From Chloroflexota bacterium (GTDB lineage: Bacteria > Chloroflexota > Dormibacteria > Dormibacterales > Dormibacteraceae): a DNA stretch of 42,447 bases. The stretch spans positions 1-42,447 of the forward strand of contig VBIU01000056.1 of assembly GCA_005880945.1 (NCBI GenBank), given 5' to 3'. Below, piece by piece: positions 1 through 8,298 of the stretch. Position 1 is the first letter of the stretch; each line of letters starts with the position of its first letter. Position numbers and translations under genes: made by a program. The notes under the pieces were generated by a model. That model did not search any database. It worked only from the letters and a program-made list of their open reading frames with translations, and was not told the DNA's origin.

Positions 1-1006
1 CGTGCACCTGGATCCCGTCTCCCGCCACCTTGCGGTATGCGTCCGACACGTAGGCTTTCGCCATCGACGAGGCGAGCGAGCGATCCGGGGCGTCCGCCTC
101 GACCGCCCAGGCTGCGTAGTAGGTCGCAGAGCGCCCGCTTTCTGAGAGCACGAGCATATCCGCGAGCTTGTGCGAGACCGCCTGGTAGATGCCGATCGGC
201 TTGCCGAACTGGTGGCGCGTCTTCGCGTACTCCGTTGACGACTCGAGGACTTTCTGAGCACCACCGACCATCTCGGCGCACAGCGCTGCAGTCGCCCAAT
301 CGAGCGCTCGCTTCAGAGCGGGCCACGCCTTGTGGGGAGCTCCCATCAGGGCGTCGGCCGCGAGCTGGACGCCATCGAAGCGCACCTCGCTCCAACGGCG
401 GGTCATGTCCAGGGTCTGGAGCTGCGTGACGCGCATGCCCTTCGGTCGGCCTTTGACGAGGAACAGGGAGATGCCCTCCTCACCCTCGCCTCGCGTCCGC
501 GCCGCCACCACCGTGTAATCCGCGCCTTCCGCGTCAGGAACGAAGAGCTTGACGCCATCGAGCTGCCACCCGCCGCCGACCGGCTTGGCCGCGAGCGTCA
601 CCCCGCCGGCGTCCCAACGGCCAGCCGCCTCGGTGAAGGCCAGGGTGGCGCGAGCTGCGCCCTCCGCGATCGGGGGCAGCACCTCCTTCTTCTGCGCCTC
701 GGTGCCGGCCTCGATGAGGGCAGGCACCGCCAGGGCCATCGTGGCGAAGAACGGCCCCGGCATCAGCGCCCGGCCGCATTCCTCGAGGACGACGATCAGG
801 TCGAGAAAGCTGCCCGCCCCGCCGTACTGCTCAGGGATGCCCAGGGCGGTCCAGCCAAGGCCCGCCATCTTCTTCCACAGGACCGGGTCGTATGCGTCGG
901 CGCCCTGCATGAGCTTGCGGACGACCTTGGACCCGCATTCCTTGGCCAGGAAGTCGCGCGCAGAGCTGCGGAGCATCTCCTGCTCCTCGGAAAACGCGAA
1001 GTCCAT
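1..1006 (-). CDS. acyl-CoA dehydrogenase family protein (3' end cut by window edge)
   Basis: About 335 N-terminal residues are present; the gene runs off the left edge. It begins at ATG 1006 with MDFAFSEEQEMLRSSARDFL, the usual opening of FadE-like flavoproteins, which oxidise acyl-CoA to enoyl-CoA using FAD. A GIPEQYGGAG-type segment and a central beta domain (TLAFTEAAGRWDAGGV) follow, then TRHQFGKPIGIYQAVSHKLADM, the helical-domain signature. The last visible residues, GDGIQVHG, are the conserved block just before the C-terminal helices. The catalytic base cannot be judged because of the truncation. It lies 16 nt downstream of the proline-rich membrane protein and is probably cotranscribed. 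Substrate unknown (fatty acid, steroid or amino-acid derived). Confidence 0.93.
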   Translation of the reverse strand, partial: MDFAFSEEQEMLRSSARDFLAKECGSKVVRKLMQGADAYDPVLWKKMAGLGWTALGIPEQYGGAGSFLDLIVVLEECGRALMPGPFFATMALAVPALIEAGTEAQKKEVLPPIAEGAARATLAFTEAAGRWDAGGVTLAAKPVGGGWQLDGVKLFVPDAEGADYTVVAARTRGEGEEGISLFLVKGRPKGMRVTQLQTLDMTRRWSEVRFDGVQLAADALMGAPHKAWPALKRALDWATAALCAEMVGGAQKVLESSTEYAKTRHQFGKPIGIYQAVSHKLADMLVLSESGRSATYYAAWAVEADAPDRSLASSMAKAYVSDAYRKVAGDGIQVH

Positions 1007-1022
1007 CTGCCCTCGAGTGTAG

Positions 1023-1808
1023 TCAGGTCTTGGAAGGCTCGTCCTCGGAAAGATCCGCTTGCGATGAGGGGGCGGGCAGCTCCAGCGGCTCTTCTGGGGC
1101 CGGCAGCTCTGCGGGGTCTGCCGGTGGCGCCAGCTCAGGCTGTGGCTTGGGCGCCTTCTTCGCCCTTGGCCGGGGCGTCGGGCCGGGCCGCGGAGTGGGC
1201 GGAGGTGGTGAAGGCGGCGGTGGCGCCGGTTCTTGCTCGACGGGTGGCGCCGTGACGGGCGCGGGTTCGGGCTCGGCCTGCACTTTCGCCGGCGCCTCTG
1301 CTGCCGCCGGGGCCGGCGGCGGAACCGCCGCCTCTCGTCGGACCGGTGGAGGCGTCGCGACCTGCGGGCGAAGTCGGAACAGCATCAGCAAACCGAAGAA
1401 ACCGACGAGTATCGCGAGAGTGCCCATCGCGACGCCGACGGCCAATCCGGCATCCTCGCCGCTCGTCATGGGTCGCTCGAACCCGGCCGGACACGCGGCT
1501 GGCGCGGAAGGGCAGGTGCCGAGCACCGCGAGGCGAAGAGGCACCGCGATGATCGAGAGCATGCCGTAGACAAGAGCGATGCCGGCGAGAAAGTACAGCG
1601 CGGTCGCGAGGGGCCTGCCCCGCTGATAGGTGAGCGCGCTGACGGCCATCGCCGCGGCGGCGATGCCGAACGGGATCGCTGCTCCCGCTATGCGATTCGT
1701 GCCCCCGGCGGCCAGCAGGAGTGACGCGACGCCGCCGGTTGCGGCGAGCCCGCAGGACAGCCAGAAGGACCAGAGCACGCTCGGTTCGCGCCGCGAAATC
1801 GAATCCAT
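1023..1808 (-). CDS. four-TM membrane protein with proline-rich C-terminal tail
   Basis: Function not recognised. From ATG 1808 it has 261 residues; an in-frame ATG at 1820 is an alternative. Starts further upstream would run into the divergent ArsR gene. Hydrophobic segments lie near residues 12-34, 42-58, 65-90 and 123-147. The second half (about 155-261) is Pro/Ala/Glu rich with polyproline runs and an Arg/Lys patch, and looks disordered and cytoplasmic. Two cysteines sit in the loop before the last helix (GTCPSAPAACPAG). It is divergent from the ArsR gene and shares its regulatory region, so the 20-bp operator there could affect both directions (inference). Compare the other TM plus proline-rich protein at 33412-34197. 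Confidence 0.75.
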   Translation of the reverse strand: MDSISRREPSVLWSFWLSCGLAATGGVASLLLAAGGTNRIAGAAIPFGIAAAAMAVSALTYQRGRPLATALYFLAGIALVYGMLSIIAVPLRLAVLGTCPSAPAACPAGFERPMTSGEDAGLAVGVAMGTLAILVGFFGLLMLFRLRPQVATPPPVRREAAVPPPAPAAAEAPAKVQAEPEPAPVTAPPVEQEPAPPPPSPPPPTPRPGPTPRPRAKKAPKPQPELAPPADPAELPAPEEPLELPAPSSQADLSEDEPSKT

Positions 1809-1827
1809 CAGCGGAATCATGCACAGA

Positions 1828-1857
1828 TTGACATGTGACCATTTGGTCACATATAAT
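1828..1857 (+). promoter_or_regulatory. consensus sigma-70-type promoter of the ArsR-AHSA1 operon
   Basis: A perfect TTGACA (1828-1833) and a perfect TATAAT (1852-1857) are separated by 18 bp. The expected transcription start is about 1864, only 3 bases before the GTG start at 1867, so the mRNA would be essentially leaderless. Perfect hexamers are unusual here; other promoters in the window show only a -10. Confidence 0.85.
1833..1852. promoter_or_regulatory. 20-bp inverted-repeat operator between -35 and -10
   Basis: ATGTGACC-ATTT-GGTCACAT is a perfect 8-bp inverted repeat with a 4-base spacer, filling the promoter spacer and touching both hexamers. ArsR-family repressors are known to bind such repeats and block polymerase, and the ArsR gene starts 15 bases downstream. 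Autorepression is the natural inference. Confidence 0.75.
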
Positions 1858-1866
1858 GCCCGCGAA

Positions 1867-2265
1867 GTGGATCTGGTTTTCAAAGCGCTGGCGGATTCGA
1901 CCCGCCGCTCATTGCTCGACAATCTCTTCGCCCGGGACGGGCAGACGCTCGGCGAGCTGAGCTACGGACTCGAGATGACGAGGTTCGGGGCGATGAAGCA
2001 CCTGCGCGTGCTCGAGCGAGCCGGCCTCGTCACCACCCACAAGGTCGGACGCCAGAAGCTTCACTACCTGAACCCGGTGCCGATCCAGGAGATCCACGAG
2101 CGCTGGGTTGGCAAGTACGCCGTGCCATGGCTGCGGGCGATGAGCGCCATCAAATCCGAGCTGGAAGGGGAATCAGCGCGACCGCCATCTCCAGCCGCAA
2201 TCCCATCTCGAGACCGGCGAGCAGCATCCGGTCACGCTCAGATCAAAAGGAGGATCAAGGAGTGA
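1867..2265 (+). CDS. ArsR-family winged-helix repressor (SRPBCC-associated)
   Basis: 132 residues from GTG 1867, which sits 9 bases after the TATAAT; an in-frame ATG at 1819 lies upstream of the promoter and is rejected. The body (FKALADSTRRSLLDNLF, then a TLGELSYGLEMTRFGAMKHL helix-turn-helix and a GLVTTHKVGRQKLHYLNP wing) is the ArsR fold of the subgroup that usually precedes AHSA1/SRPBCC genes. No cysteine metal site is visible, so the ligand is probably not a metal ion. Its TGA overlaps the next GTG by 4 bases. The C-terminal 25 residues are polar and low complexity. Role inferred: ligand-responsive autorepressor of this two-gene operon. Confidence 0.9.
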   Translation: MDLVFKALADSTRRSLLDNLFARDGQTLGELSYGLEMTRFGAMKHLRVLERAGLVTTHKVGRQKLHYLNPVPIQEIHERWVGKYAVPWLRAMSAIKSELEGESARPPSPAAIPSRDRRAASGHAQIKRRIKE

Positions 2266-2726
2266 GCAGCAAACCAGAGCACGTGTACGTCACGTACATC
2301 AAGACGACGCCGGAGCGTTTGTGGCAGGCGCTGACCGATGGGGAGATGACCAAGAGGTACTACTTCGCGGGCACCGTCGCGTCGGACTGGAAGAACGGCT
2401 CTACATATCGCTTCACCAACCCCAAGGGCGTGCTGCAGATCGAAGGGAAGGTGGTCGAGGCGGACCGGCCTCGAAAGCTGGTGACCACCTTCAGCGCGGT
2501 TTGGGACGAGGACGTCCGCAAGGACAAGCCGACATTGGCCACGTTCGAGATCGAGCCGATGGGCGATGCGTGCAAGCTGACCGTGATCCACACCGGCTTC
2601 GAAGGCGAGACCGCCACCTATCACCAGGTCTCAGGCGGCTGGTCGATGATCGCCGCGAGTCTCAAGAGCCTGCTCGAGACCGGCGAGCCTCTTCACCTCA
2701 GCCAGCCGGAGCAAGCACCGGTCTGA
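2262..2726 (+). CDS. SRPBCC/AHSA1-family protein
   Basis: 154 residues. GTG 2262 overlaps the ArsR stop (GTGA) and has a good Shine-Dalgarno (AAAGGAGG, about 9 bases upstream), which fixes the start. YVTYIKTTPERLWQALTDGE at the N-terminus, then FTNPKGVLQIEGKVVEADRP, and a C-terminal helix (GGWSMIAASLKSLLETGE) are the AHSA1-like START fold, a hydrophobic-cavity ligand binder. Pairing with an ArsR regulator is common in soil bacteria. Ligand and reaction are unknown; binding or modifying a hydrophobic small molecule is the family-level expectation. Confidence 0.9.
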   Translation: MSSKPEHVYVTYIKTTPERLWQALTDGEMTKRYYFAGTVASDWKNGSTYRFTNPKGVLQIEGKVVEADRPRKLVTTFSAVWDEDVRKDKPTLATFEIEPMGDACKLTVIHTGFEGETATYHQVSGGWSMIAASLKSLLETGEPLHLSQPEQAPV

Positions 2727-2752
2727 CGTTCCTCGATTCGCGGGGGGCGCCG

Positions 2753-3574
2753 CTACTCCGGCGGCGTTCCCCGCGGCCCCCCGGCTTCATCGGAGGAGTC
2801 GAGCCGCCGGCCGGTCGTGACGTTCAGCTGGCCCAGCCGCTCTTCGTGGTAGGGATCACGATTGCCAAAGAGCTCCTTTGTGGTCGTGAGCCGGATGCGC
2901 AGCAGGACGATTAGCGCCTTCACGCCATCCAGCCAGGTGAGCTTCTTGCCCTCGTCTCGGGTCCGCGCCGCGTAATCGATGGGGACTTCGTAGATGCGAT
3001 ATCCCAGCCGCAGAATCCGGCCGGTGATCTCCGGCTCGATGTCGAACCGAGTCCCTCGCAATCCGAGCCTGCGCATCAGCGAGGTGCGCATGACTTTGAA
3101 CCCTGTCTCCATGTCCTGGATGTAGCAGTTGAACAGGATGTTGGTCGCGGTCGTCACCACCCAGTTGCCCACCACGAACCAGTACGAAAAGGCACTATGA
3201 CCGGCGAATCCTCGAATGCCGTACACGACATCGGCGCGCCCACGCAGGATGGGCGAGATCAGCTTCTCGTAATCCGCCGGGTCGTACTCGAGGTCCGCGT
3301 CCTGGATGACGACGAGCGGAGCGGTGATCGCCTCGAGCCCGGTGCGGATGGCAGTCCCCTTGCCAAGGTTGACGTCGTGGTGTTTCACAGTGACACGCGG
3401 GTCGCTCGTCGACCGGCGAGCGGCCGCAATGGTGCCGTCGCTGGAGCAGTCGTCGACGACCACGACCTGCTGGACGGACGGCTCGCGAAGCACTCGGCGT
3501 ATCACCTGCGCGACGGACCGCTCCTCGTTGTACGCGGGGATGATGACTCCGAGAACAGGCTTTGCCGCGGCCAC
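2753..3574 (-). CDS. glycosyltransferase family 2, polyprenyl-phosphate sugar synthase-like
   Basis: 273 residues from GTG 3574, 13 bases after the transporter stop. An ATG at 3646 would overlap that gene by 59 bases and only adds a basic non-conserved leader. GT-A features: IIPAYNEE (11-18), VVVVDDCSSDGT (37-48), QDADLEYDP (91-99, the metal-binding DXD region) and DMETGFKV (154-161), FDIEPEIT, YEVPIDY, as in dolichyl-phosphate mannose or undecaprenyl-phosphate sugar synthases. It has no C-terminal multi-TM domain, so it resembles soluble Dpm1-like enzymes that transfer a sugar from a nucleotide donor to polyprenyl phosphate. Last gene of the minus-strand five-gene run. Confidence 0.88.
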   Translation of the reverse strand: MAAAKPVLGVIIPAYNEERSVAQVIRRVLREPSVQQVVVVDDCSSDGTIAAARRSTSDPRVTVKHHDVNLGKGTAIRTGLEAITAPLVVIQDADLEYDPADYEKLISPILRGRADVVYGIRGFAGHSAFSYWFVVGNWVVTTATNILFNCYIQDMETGFKVMRTSLMRRLGLRGTRFDIEPEITGRILRLGYRIYEVPIDYAARTRDEGKKLTWLDGVKALIVLLRIRLTTTKELFGNRDPYHEERLGQLNVTTGRRLDSSDEAGGPRGTPPE

Positions 3575-3587
3575 GATTCGGCCTAGT

Positions 3588-5189
3588 CTAGTCGGCCGCC
3601 TTTGCCTCTTTGCGCCCTTCCGTATGCGCCCGGCCCGCGGCGACATGGACCGTCTGGCGCAGGGGGAGCTCCTCGATGAACAGCGTGGCTATGAAAGCGA
3701 GCGCGATGATCACCAGGCCGGCAACGAACACAGGGTGCAATGCGTCTGCGAGCCCATGGCGAATGGCGGCGGCGATTTCGGGCGGCAGGTGGGCGAGCTG
3801 AGCGGGATCGAACACTGCGCCGGCGCTGCCGGCGGAGGACTGGAAGCCCTTCAGCACGTTTGCCGGTAAGTAGCGGGCCAGGGACGCTGTCATGCCCTGC
3901 GTCAGGATCGTGCCCATGATCGCGAGCCCGATCGCCGAGCCCATCGAGCGTGAGAGCTGCGTTGCCGAAGTCGCGACCGCCATGTCGGCGCGGCTCACCG
4001 AGTTCTGGACGACCAGCGTATAGGTCTGAGCCGTCACGCCGAGCCCCAGCCCGATCAGGATCATCGCCTCCACGACCGTCTGGTTGCCGGTGTGGACGTC
4101 AAACGTGGCCAGCATGGCGAAGCCGGCGCCCATGAGCACGAGGCCGGCCAGCAGCGGCACCTTGTAGCGCCCGGTGCGGGACATGAGCTGCCCGTTACCG
4201 ATGCTGGTCACGACCATAGCCACCAGCATCGGAACCAGGATCGCGCCCGAACCGGTCGCGCTGTTTCCGATCACCCCCTGCACGAACACGGGCAGGAAGA
4301 AAATCGCGCCAAACATCGTCATCGCCACGCCCATCCCCGCGATGTTCGAGAACGTGAAGATGCTGCTCCTCCAAAGATGAAGCGGCAGCACCGGCTCGGG
4401 CGCTCGTGTCTCGATCCACGCGAAGGCGATCAGGAGTGCCGCCGCCACTGAATAGAGTCCGACGATCTGCCATGAGCTCCACGCGTACTGGTTGCCGCCC
4501 CAGACGGTCGCGAGGAGCAGGGCGGTGATGCCCAAAGAAAGGGTCAGGCTGCCCCCGACATCGATCGAGTGCTTGCGCTTCTCATTTGGCACATGCATGT
4601 AGAGGGCGACCACCACCAAGGTGAGCACCGCGAAAGGAAGGTTGACGAAGAAGAGCCAGCGCCAGGAGTAGTGGTCGGTGATGAACCCGCCCGCGGCGGG
4701 ACCGACGATCGAGGCGAGCCCGAACGACGCTCCGATCATGCCCTGGTACTTGCCGCGTTCGCGCGGCGAGATGATGTCCCCGATGATCGCCTGGGACAGC
4801 GGCATGATGAAGCCCATCCCGGCGCCCTGCACGAACCGTGCGAACACGAGGAACCAGAAGTTCGGGGCGATGCCCGAGAGCCCCGATCCGATGGCAAAGA
4901 CCACGATCCCGGTCATGTACAGCGGCTTGCGGCCGTAGACGTCCGAGAGCTTGCCCGCGATGGGCACGACGATCGTAGAGGCCAGCATTGCCGAGATCGG
5001 AATCCAGCTGTAGTCGGCGATTCCGCCCAGCTCGGCGACGATCGTCGGCAGGGCCGGCGCGACCAGCGTCAGATTGAGCGAAGCGATCAGCGACCCGAGC
5101 ATGAGGCCGGCGAATGCCGCGAGGACCGCCCGGTCTACGCCCTTCTTTTCCGTCTCGGCTCCCGGGATGCGATTGACGACCGCGGTCAT
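3588..5189 (-). CDS. MFS drug transporter, DHA2 (EmrB/QacA-like, 14 TM)
   Basis: 533 residues from ATG 5189, 13 bases after the acyl-CoA dehydrogenase stop. Many hydrophobic helices are spread across the whole length, consistent with 14 TM segments. Family motifs: [13 protein letters not shown] (motif A), [43 protein letters not shown]-type motif C, and [14 protein letters not shown], all typical of DHA2 proton-coupled exporters. The C-terminal tail is basic. Likely an inner-membrane exporter of a hydrophobic compound. Within this operon the substrate could be a lipid-like metabolite, but the sequence does not show it. Confidence 0.92.
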   Translation of the reverse strand: MTAVVNRIPGAETEKKGVDRAVLAAFAGLMLGSLIASLNLTLVAPALPTIVAELGGIADYSWIPISAMLASTIVVPIAGKLSDVYGRKPLYMTGIVVFAIGSGLSGIAPNFWFLVFARFVQGAGMGFIMPLSQAIIGDIISPRERGKYQGMIGASFGLASIVGPAAGGFITDHYSWRWLFFVNLPFAVLTLVVVALYMHVPNEKRKHSIDVGGSLTLSLGITALLLATVWGGNQYAWSSWQIVGLYSVAAALLIAFAWIETRAPEPVLPLHLWRSSIFTFSNIAGMGVAMTMFGAIFFLPVFVQGVIGNSATGSGAILVPMLVAMVVTSIGNGQLMSRTGRYKVPLLAGLVLMGAGFAMLATFDVHTGNQTVVEAMILIGLGLGVTAQTYTLVVQNSVSRADMAVATSATQLSRSMGSAIGLAIMGTILTQGMTASLARYLPANVLKGFQSSAGSAGAVFDPAQLAHLPPEIAAAIRHGLADALHPVFVAGLVIIALAFIATLFIEELPLRQTVHVAAGRAHTEGRKEAKAAD

Positions 5190-5202
5190 GGAAGCCTTGT
5201 GG

Positions 5203-6348
5203 CTAGCGGCTGCGCGGCAGTCCCAGGACGCGCTCGGCGAGGATGTTGCGGAGGACCTCAGACGTGCCTGCCTCGATGGTGTTCGCTCGCGAACGCAGGA
5301 ACTGATACTTCCAGCCGGTCCCGTCGCCGACCTGGCCGGCGGGGCCGGCGACATCGACAGCAGTCTCGGTCATGCGCTGGTTGAGCTCCGACCACATGAG
5401 CTTGAGGATCGAGCCCTCTGGCCCCGGGATTCCGTTTCGCTTGACGGCGGTCACGGCCCGGTAGCCGTTGAGCTGAAGCGCGCGTGCCTCGATGGTGTGT
5501 TGAGCGACCTTCTGCCTCACTAGCGGGTCAGAGCCCCGCCCAAGCCTGCGCGTGTGGTCGGCCAGCTCGGCTGCGGTGATCTGAGCTCTCGTCGCCAGCG
5601 CCATTCCAAGGGTGCCGCGCTCGTGCAGCAGGGTGGTCATCGCGACCGCCCACCCCTGGCCGGCCTCGCCAAGGATCTGCGACTTGGGCACCTTGACGTC
5701 CTTGAAGAAGATCTCGTTGAACTCGGCGTCGCCTGTGATCTGCACCAACGGCCGGACCTCGACGCCTGGGCTCTGCATGTCGACGAGCAGGTAGGTGAGC
5801 CCGTCGCGCGGATTCGCCTCCTTGCGCTCGCGCGTCAGCAACATGCACCACCTGGCGACGTGCGCGAGTGTGGTCCAGACCTTCTGGCCGTTGACGAGGT
5901 AATGGTCGCCCTTGTCGTCCGCGCGTGTCTGCAGGCCTGAGAGGTCGCTGCCCGCGTTCGGCTCACTGAAGCCCTGGCACCAGATCTCTTCGGCCGACAG
6001 CAGCGGCGGAAGGTATCGCTTCTTCTGCTCCTCGGTGCCGTGTGCGATGACGACCGGACCGCCCATGCCAAGGCCGATGACGTTGATCGGCTCCGGCGTC
6101 TGGGCGACGATCATCTCGTCATTGAAGATCAGCTGCTCCATGAAGCCGGCCCCTCGACCGCCGTACTCCTTGGGCCAGGTGATGCCCACGTAACCCGCGT
6201 CATACAGCTTCTTCTGCCAGGCGCGGCGGTTCTCGATGAGGGTCTGCTGGTCGGACTCGCTCGAGTCGTCCTTCGGAGCGTTGGCTTTCAACCACGCACG
6301 GACTTCGTCGCGGAATGCTTTCTCCGACGCGTCGAGCTCGAAGTCCAT
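5203..6348 (-). CDS. acyl-CoA dehydrogenase
   Basis: 381 residues, full length for the family, ATG 6348 ([20 protein letters not shown]). Visible features: [17 protein letters not shown], the FAD/substrate segment [39 protein letters not shown], and the C-terminal [21 protein letters not shown], which is characteristic of actinobacterial acyl-CoA dehydrogenases. It catalyses alpha,beta-dehydrogenation of an acyl-CoA with FAD. Nine bases separate it from the upstream LLM oxidoreductase. It differs clearly from the dehydrogenase at 1-1006, so this is not a local duplication. Confidence 0.94.
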   Translation of the reverse strand: MDFELDASEKAFRDEVRAWLKANAPKDDSSESDQQTLIENRRAWQKKLYDAGYVGITWPKEYGGRGAGFMEQLIFNDEMIVAQTPEPINVIGLGMGGPVVIAHGTEEQKKRYLPPLLSAEEIWCQGFSEPNAGSDLSGLQTRADDKGDHYLVNGQKVWTTLAHVARWCMLLTRERKEANPRDGLTYLLVDMQSPGVEVRPLVQITGDAEFNEIFFKDVKVPKSQILGEAGQGWAVAMTTLLHERGTLGMALATRAQITAAELADHTRRLGRGSDPLVRQKVAQHTIEARALQLNGYRAVTAVKRNGIPGPEGSILKLMWSELNQRMTETAVDVAGPAGQVGDGTGWKYQFLRSRANTIEAGTSEVLRNILAERVLGLPRSR

Positions 6349-6357
6349 ACGACTACC

Positions 6358-7266
6358 TTAGGCCACGGCCGGGATGACTTCGGAAGCCAGGAGCTTCAAC
6401 GCCTCGCGATCGTCGAGCAGGAAGTGCTGGAGCATGAAGAGGTCGACGCCCAGCTTGGCGTACCCGCGCATCTGCTCGACGACCTCCTCGGGAGTGCCCA
6501 CGAATGCGCCCTGTCGCGCCGCCTCCAGGATCTCGTCAGGTGAGTCCCTTTTGAGTCGAGGAACCACCTCGGCCACCTGAAGCGCGCGCTGCCGCAGCTC
6601 GTCACGGTCGCGCCCGATGATGAAATTCGCCATAACCGAGTAGCGGATGGAGGCTGGGTCGCGACCTATCTCGCGGCATGACTGGTTGATCACCTCGCGC
6701 TTGTGGCGATACTCCTGCTGATCCATTCGCGTGTAGTTCCACTCGGCCGCCTCGCGCGCTACGAGGGGAAGGGCGCGCTTCTCGCCGACGCCACCCATCA
6801 GCAAAGGCATCGGGTTCTGGGCCGGCTTGGGATTCGACTTGGCCCATGTGTCGCGAATCCGCGCCACGCCCGCCTCGAAGAGGTCCATGCGCTCCTTCAA
6901 CGTCAGAAATGGGATGCCGAACGTCACGTGTTCGTGCTCGTTCCAGCCCGCGCCTACGCCGAGGATCAGCCTCCCTCCGCTGAGCCGATCCACCGCCGCC
7001 GCCTTTCGCGCCAGCACCGCCGCGTGGTGGAAGGTCATCGGGCTGACCATTGGACCGAACTGGATCGTCTTCGTCCACTCCGCCGCCAGGGCGAGCGACG
7101 TCCAGCAGTCGATGCAGTCGCGGCTGTCGTCACCCATCAAGGAGATCAGGTGCTCGCTGCGCCGCAGCGACGCAAAACCGAGCGCCTCAACGTCATGGCA
7201 GAGGTTGCGCCAGCGCTCCCAAGAAAGTCCCTCCTGACCCTCGATCATGATTCCGAGCTGCGTCAT
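6358..7266 (-). CDS. LLM-class (luciferase-like) F420-dependent oxidoreductase
   Basis: 302 residues from ATG 7266, whose ATGA overlaps the PHP gene stop by 4 bases. The longer reading frame upstream is a shadow of the PHP gene. The TIM-barrel begins MTQLGIMIEGQEGLSW; FASLRRSEHLISL, GPMVSPMTFHHAAVLARKAAAVDRLSGGRLILGVGAGWNEHEH-type segments and PLLMGGVGEKRALPLVAREA are the LLM signatures. Known members use F420H2 or FMNH2. F420 biosynthesis genes lie about 24 kb away, which favours F420 (inference). Substrate unknown; its place beside an acyl-CoA dehydrogenase and an exporter suggests a catabolic or detoxifying module. Confidence 0.9.
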   Translation of the reverse strand: MTQLGIMIEGQEGLSWERWRNLCHDVEALGFASLRRSEHLISLMGDDSRDCIDCWTSLALAAEWTKTIQFGPMVSPMTFHHAAVLARKAAAVDRLSGGRLILGVGAGWNEHEHVTFGIPFLTLKERMDLFEAGVARIRDTWAKSNPKPAQNPMPLLMGGVGEKRALPLVAREAAEWNYTRMDQQEYRHKREVINQSCREIGRDPASIRYSVMANFIIGRDRDELRQRALQVAEVVPRLKRDSPDEILEAARQGAFVGTPEEVVEQMRGYAKLGVDLFMLQHFLLDDREALKLLASEVIPAVA

Positions 7267-8273
7267 CTCTGCAGCGAAATCGTAAGGTCCTCGAGCGTTC
7301 GCCAGTTGAGGATCCGGTCTTGGGGAATGCCGGCCCTTCGGGCCATCCACGCGGCCATCGGCACGTAAGCCAGCTCCGCCGGCGCATGCGCATCGGCGTC
7401 CAACGTGAAGTTGCACCCGCACTCCAGCGCGAGTCGAGCCATCTCCGGCGAGAGGTCCATGCGAGCCGGGTCGCAATCGATCTCGAGGGCCACGTTATGT
7501 CGGGCCGCTTCTTTGAATACGGCTTCAAAGTCATAGTTCGCGCCCTCGCGCGCGCCTGGCCGCCGCCCGGTTGGGTGACCAACGACGTCGACGTGAGGAT
7601 TGGAGACCGCCCGCAGCATCCGTTGCGTCATCGCAGTTTCCTCCTGGCGCAGCTTCACGTGCGGCGACGCGATGACGACGTCGAGCAGCTCGAGCACCTC
7701 GTCGGGGAGGTCGAGCGCGCCGTCCTCGAGGATGTCCACCTCTATGCCCTGGAGCAGGGTTAGCGTCTCGAGCCGCGATTGGACTTCAGCCATCTCGCGG
7801 GACTGGGCGAGCAGCCGCTCCGGACCGAGCCCGTTCACCACCTTGATCCGGGGCGAGTGGTCGGTGATCCCCAGGTAGTGGTATCCCAGCGCCTCGGCGC
7901 CCTGGGCCATTTCGAGCATCGTCGCCCTGCCGTCGCTCCAGTCGGTGTGCGAATGCACATCCCCCTGGTACTGGCCGAGGTCGAGGTCTGACTCGTCGTC
8001 TCGGGACGGCTGGCCCGTCTCTGCCCGCAGCCGCTCGAGGTACGAGCTCTTTCCTGTCTCGATCAGCCCGGCCAGGACCTTGGCGATGCCCGGGCCGACG
8101 CCCTCGATCGAGGTGAGCGCATTTGCCTTCTGCAGCGCCTCGAGGTCCGGCCGCGAGATGACGACCGACCATGCGGCGGCCGCGAAGGCCTTGGCTCGAA
8201 ATCGCTCCTCTGGATCCTGGCGCAGCAGGTATCCGATCTCAGAGAGCACCTGCGCCGCGGTGATCGCGTCCAC
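7263..8273 (-). CDS. PHP-domain protein with N-terminal helix-hairpin-helix region (PolX-like, no polymerase core)
   Basis: 336 residues from GTG 8273. Residues about 1-85 match the 8-kDa/HhH region of bacterial family X polymerases (YLLRQDPEERFRAKAFAAAA, SIEGVGPGIAKVLAGLIETG). Residues about 100-335 are a PHP phosphoesterase: GDVHSHTDWSDG (H107, H109), GITDHS (H139), GIEVDI, IASPH (H205), VGHPTGR, ALEIDCDP, DADAHAP. The nucleotidyltransferase palm and fingers normally between them are missing, so it should be a metal-dependent phosphoesterase or nuclease acting on DNA or nucleotides, not a polymerase. First gene of the minus operon; a CACAAT -10 lies 6 bases upstream of the GTG. Confidence 0.88.
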   Translation of the reverse strand: MDAITAAQVLSEIGYLLRQDPEERFRAKAFAAAAWSVVISRPDLEALQKANALTSIEGVGPGIAKVLAGLIETGKSSYLERLRAETGQPSRDDESDLDLGQYQGDVHSHTDWSDGRATMLEMAQGAEALGYHYLGITDHSPRIKVVNGLGPERLLAQSREMAEVQSRLETLTLLQGIEVDILEDGALDLPDEVLELLDVVIASPHVKLRQEETAMTQRMLRAVSNPHVDVVGHPTGRRPGAREGANYDFEAVFKEAARHNVALEIDCDPARMDLSPEMARLALECGCNFTLDADAHAPAELAYVPMAAWMARRAGIPQDRILNWRTLEDLTISLQR

Positions 8274-8279
8274 CTGTCA

Positions 8280-8285
8280 ATTGTG
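8280..8285 (-). promoter_or_regulatory. -10 element of the PHP-led minus operon
   Basis: On the minus strand CACAAT ends 6 bases before the GTG start at 8273, placing the transcript start at or next to the start codon. No -35 is evident. It lies in the 25-base gap shared with divergent folE. Confidence 0.4.
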
Positions 8286-8298
8286 TGAGGATGCGGTC

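Noticed and set aside
1819-1866. ATG 1819 as start of the ArsR gene
   Set aside because: It precedes the perfect promoter and would include non-conserved residues; GTG 1867 fits the family and the promoter.
4569-5384. 271-residue open frame on the plus strand
   Set aside because: Antisense to the DHA2 transporter; composition of a shadow frame.
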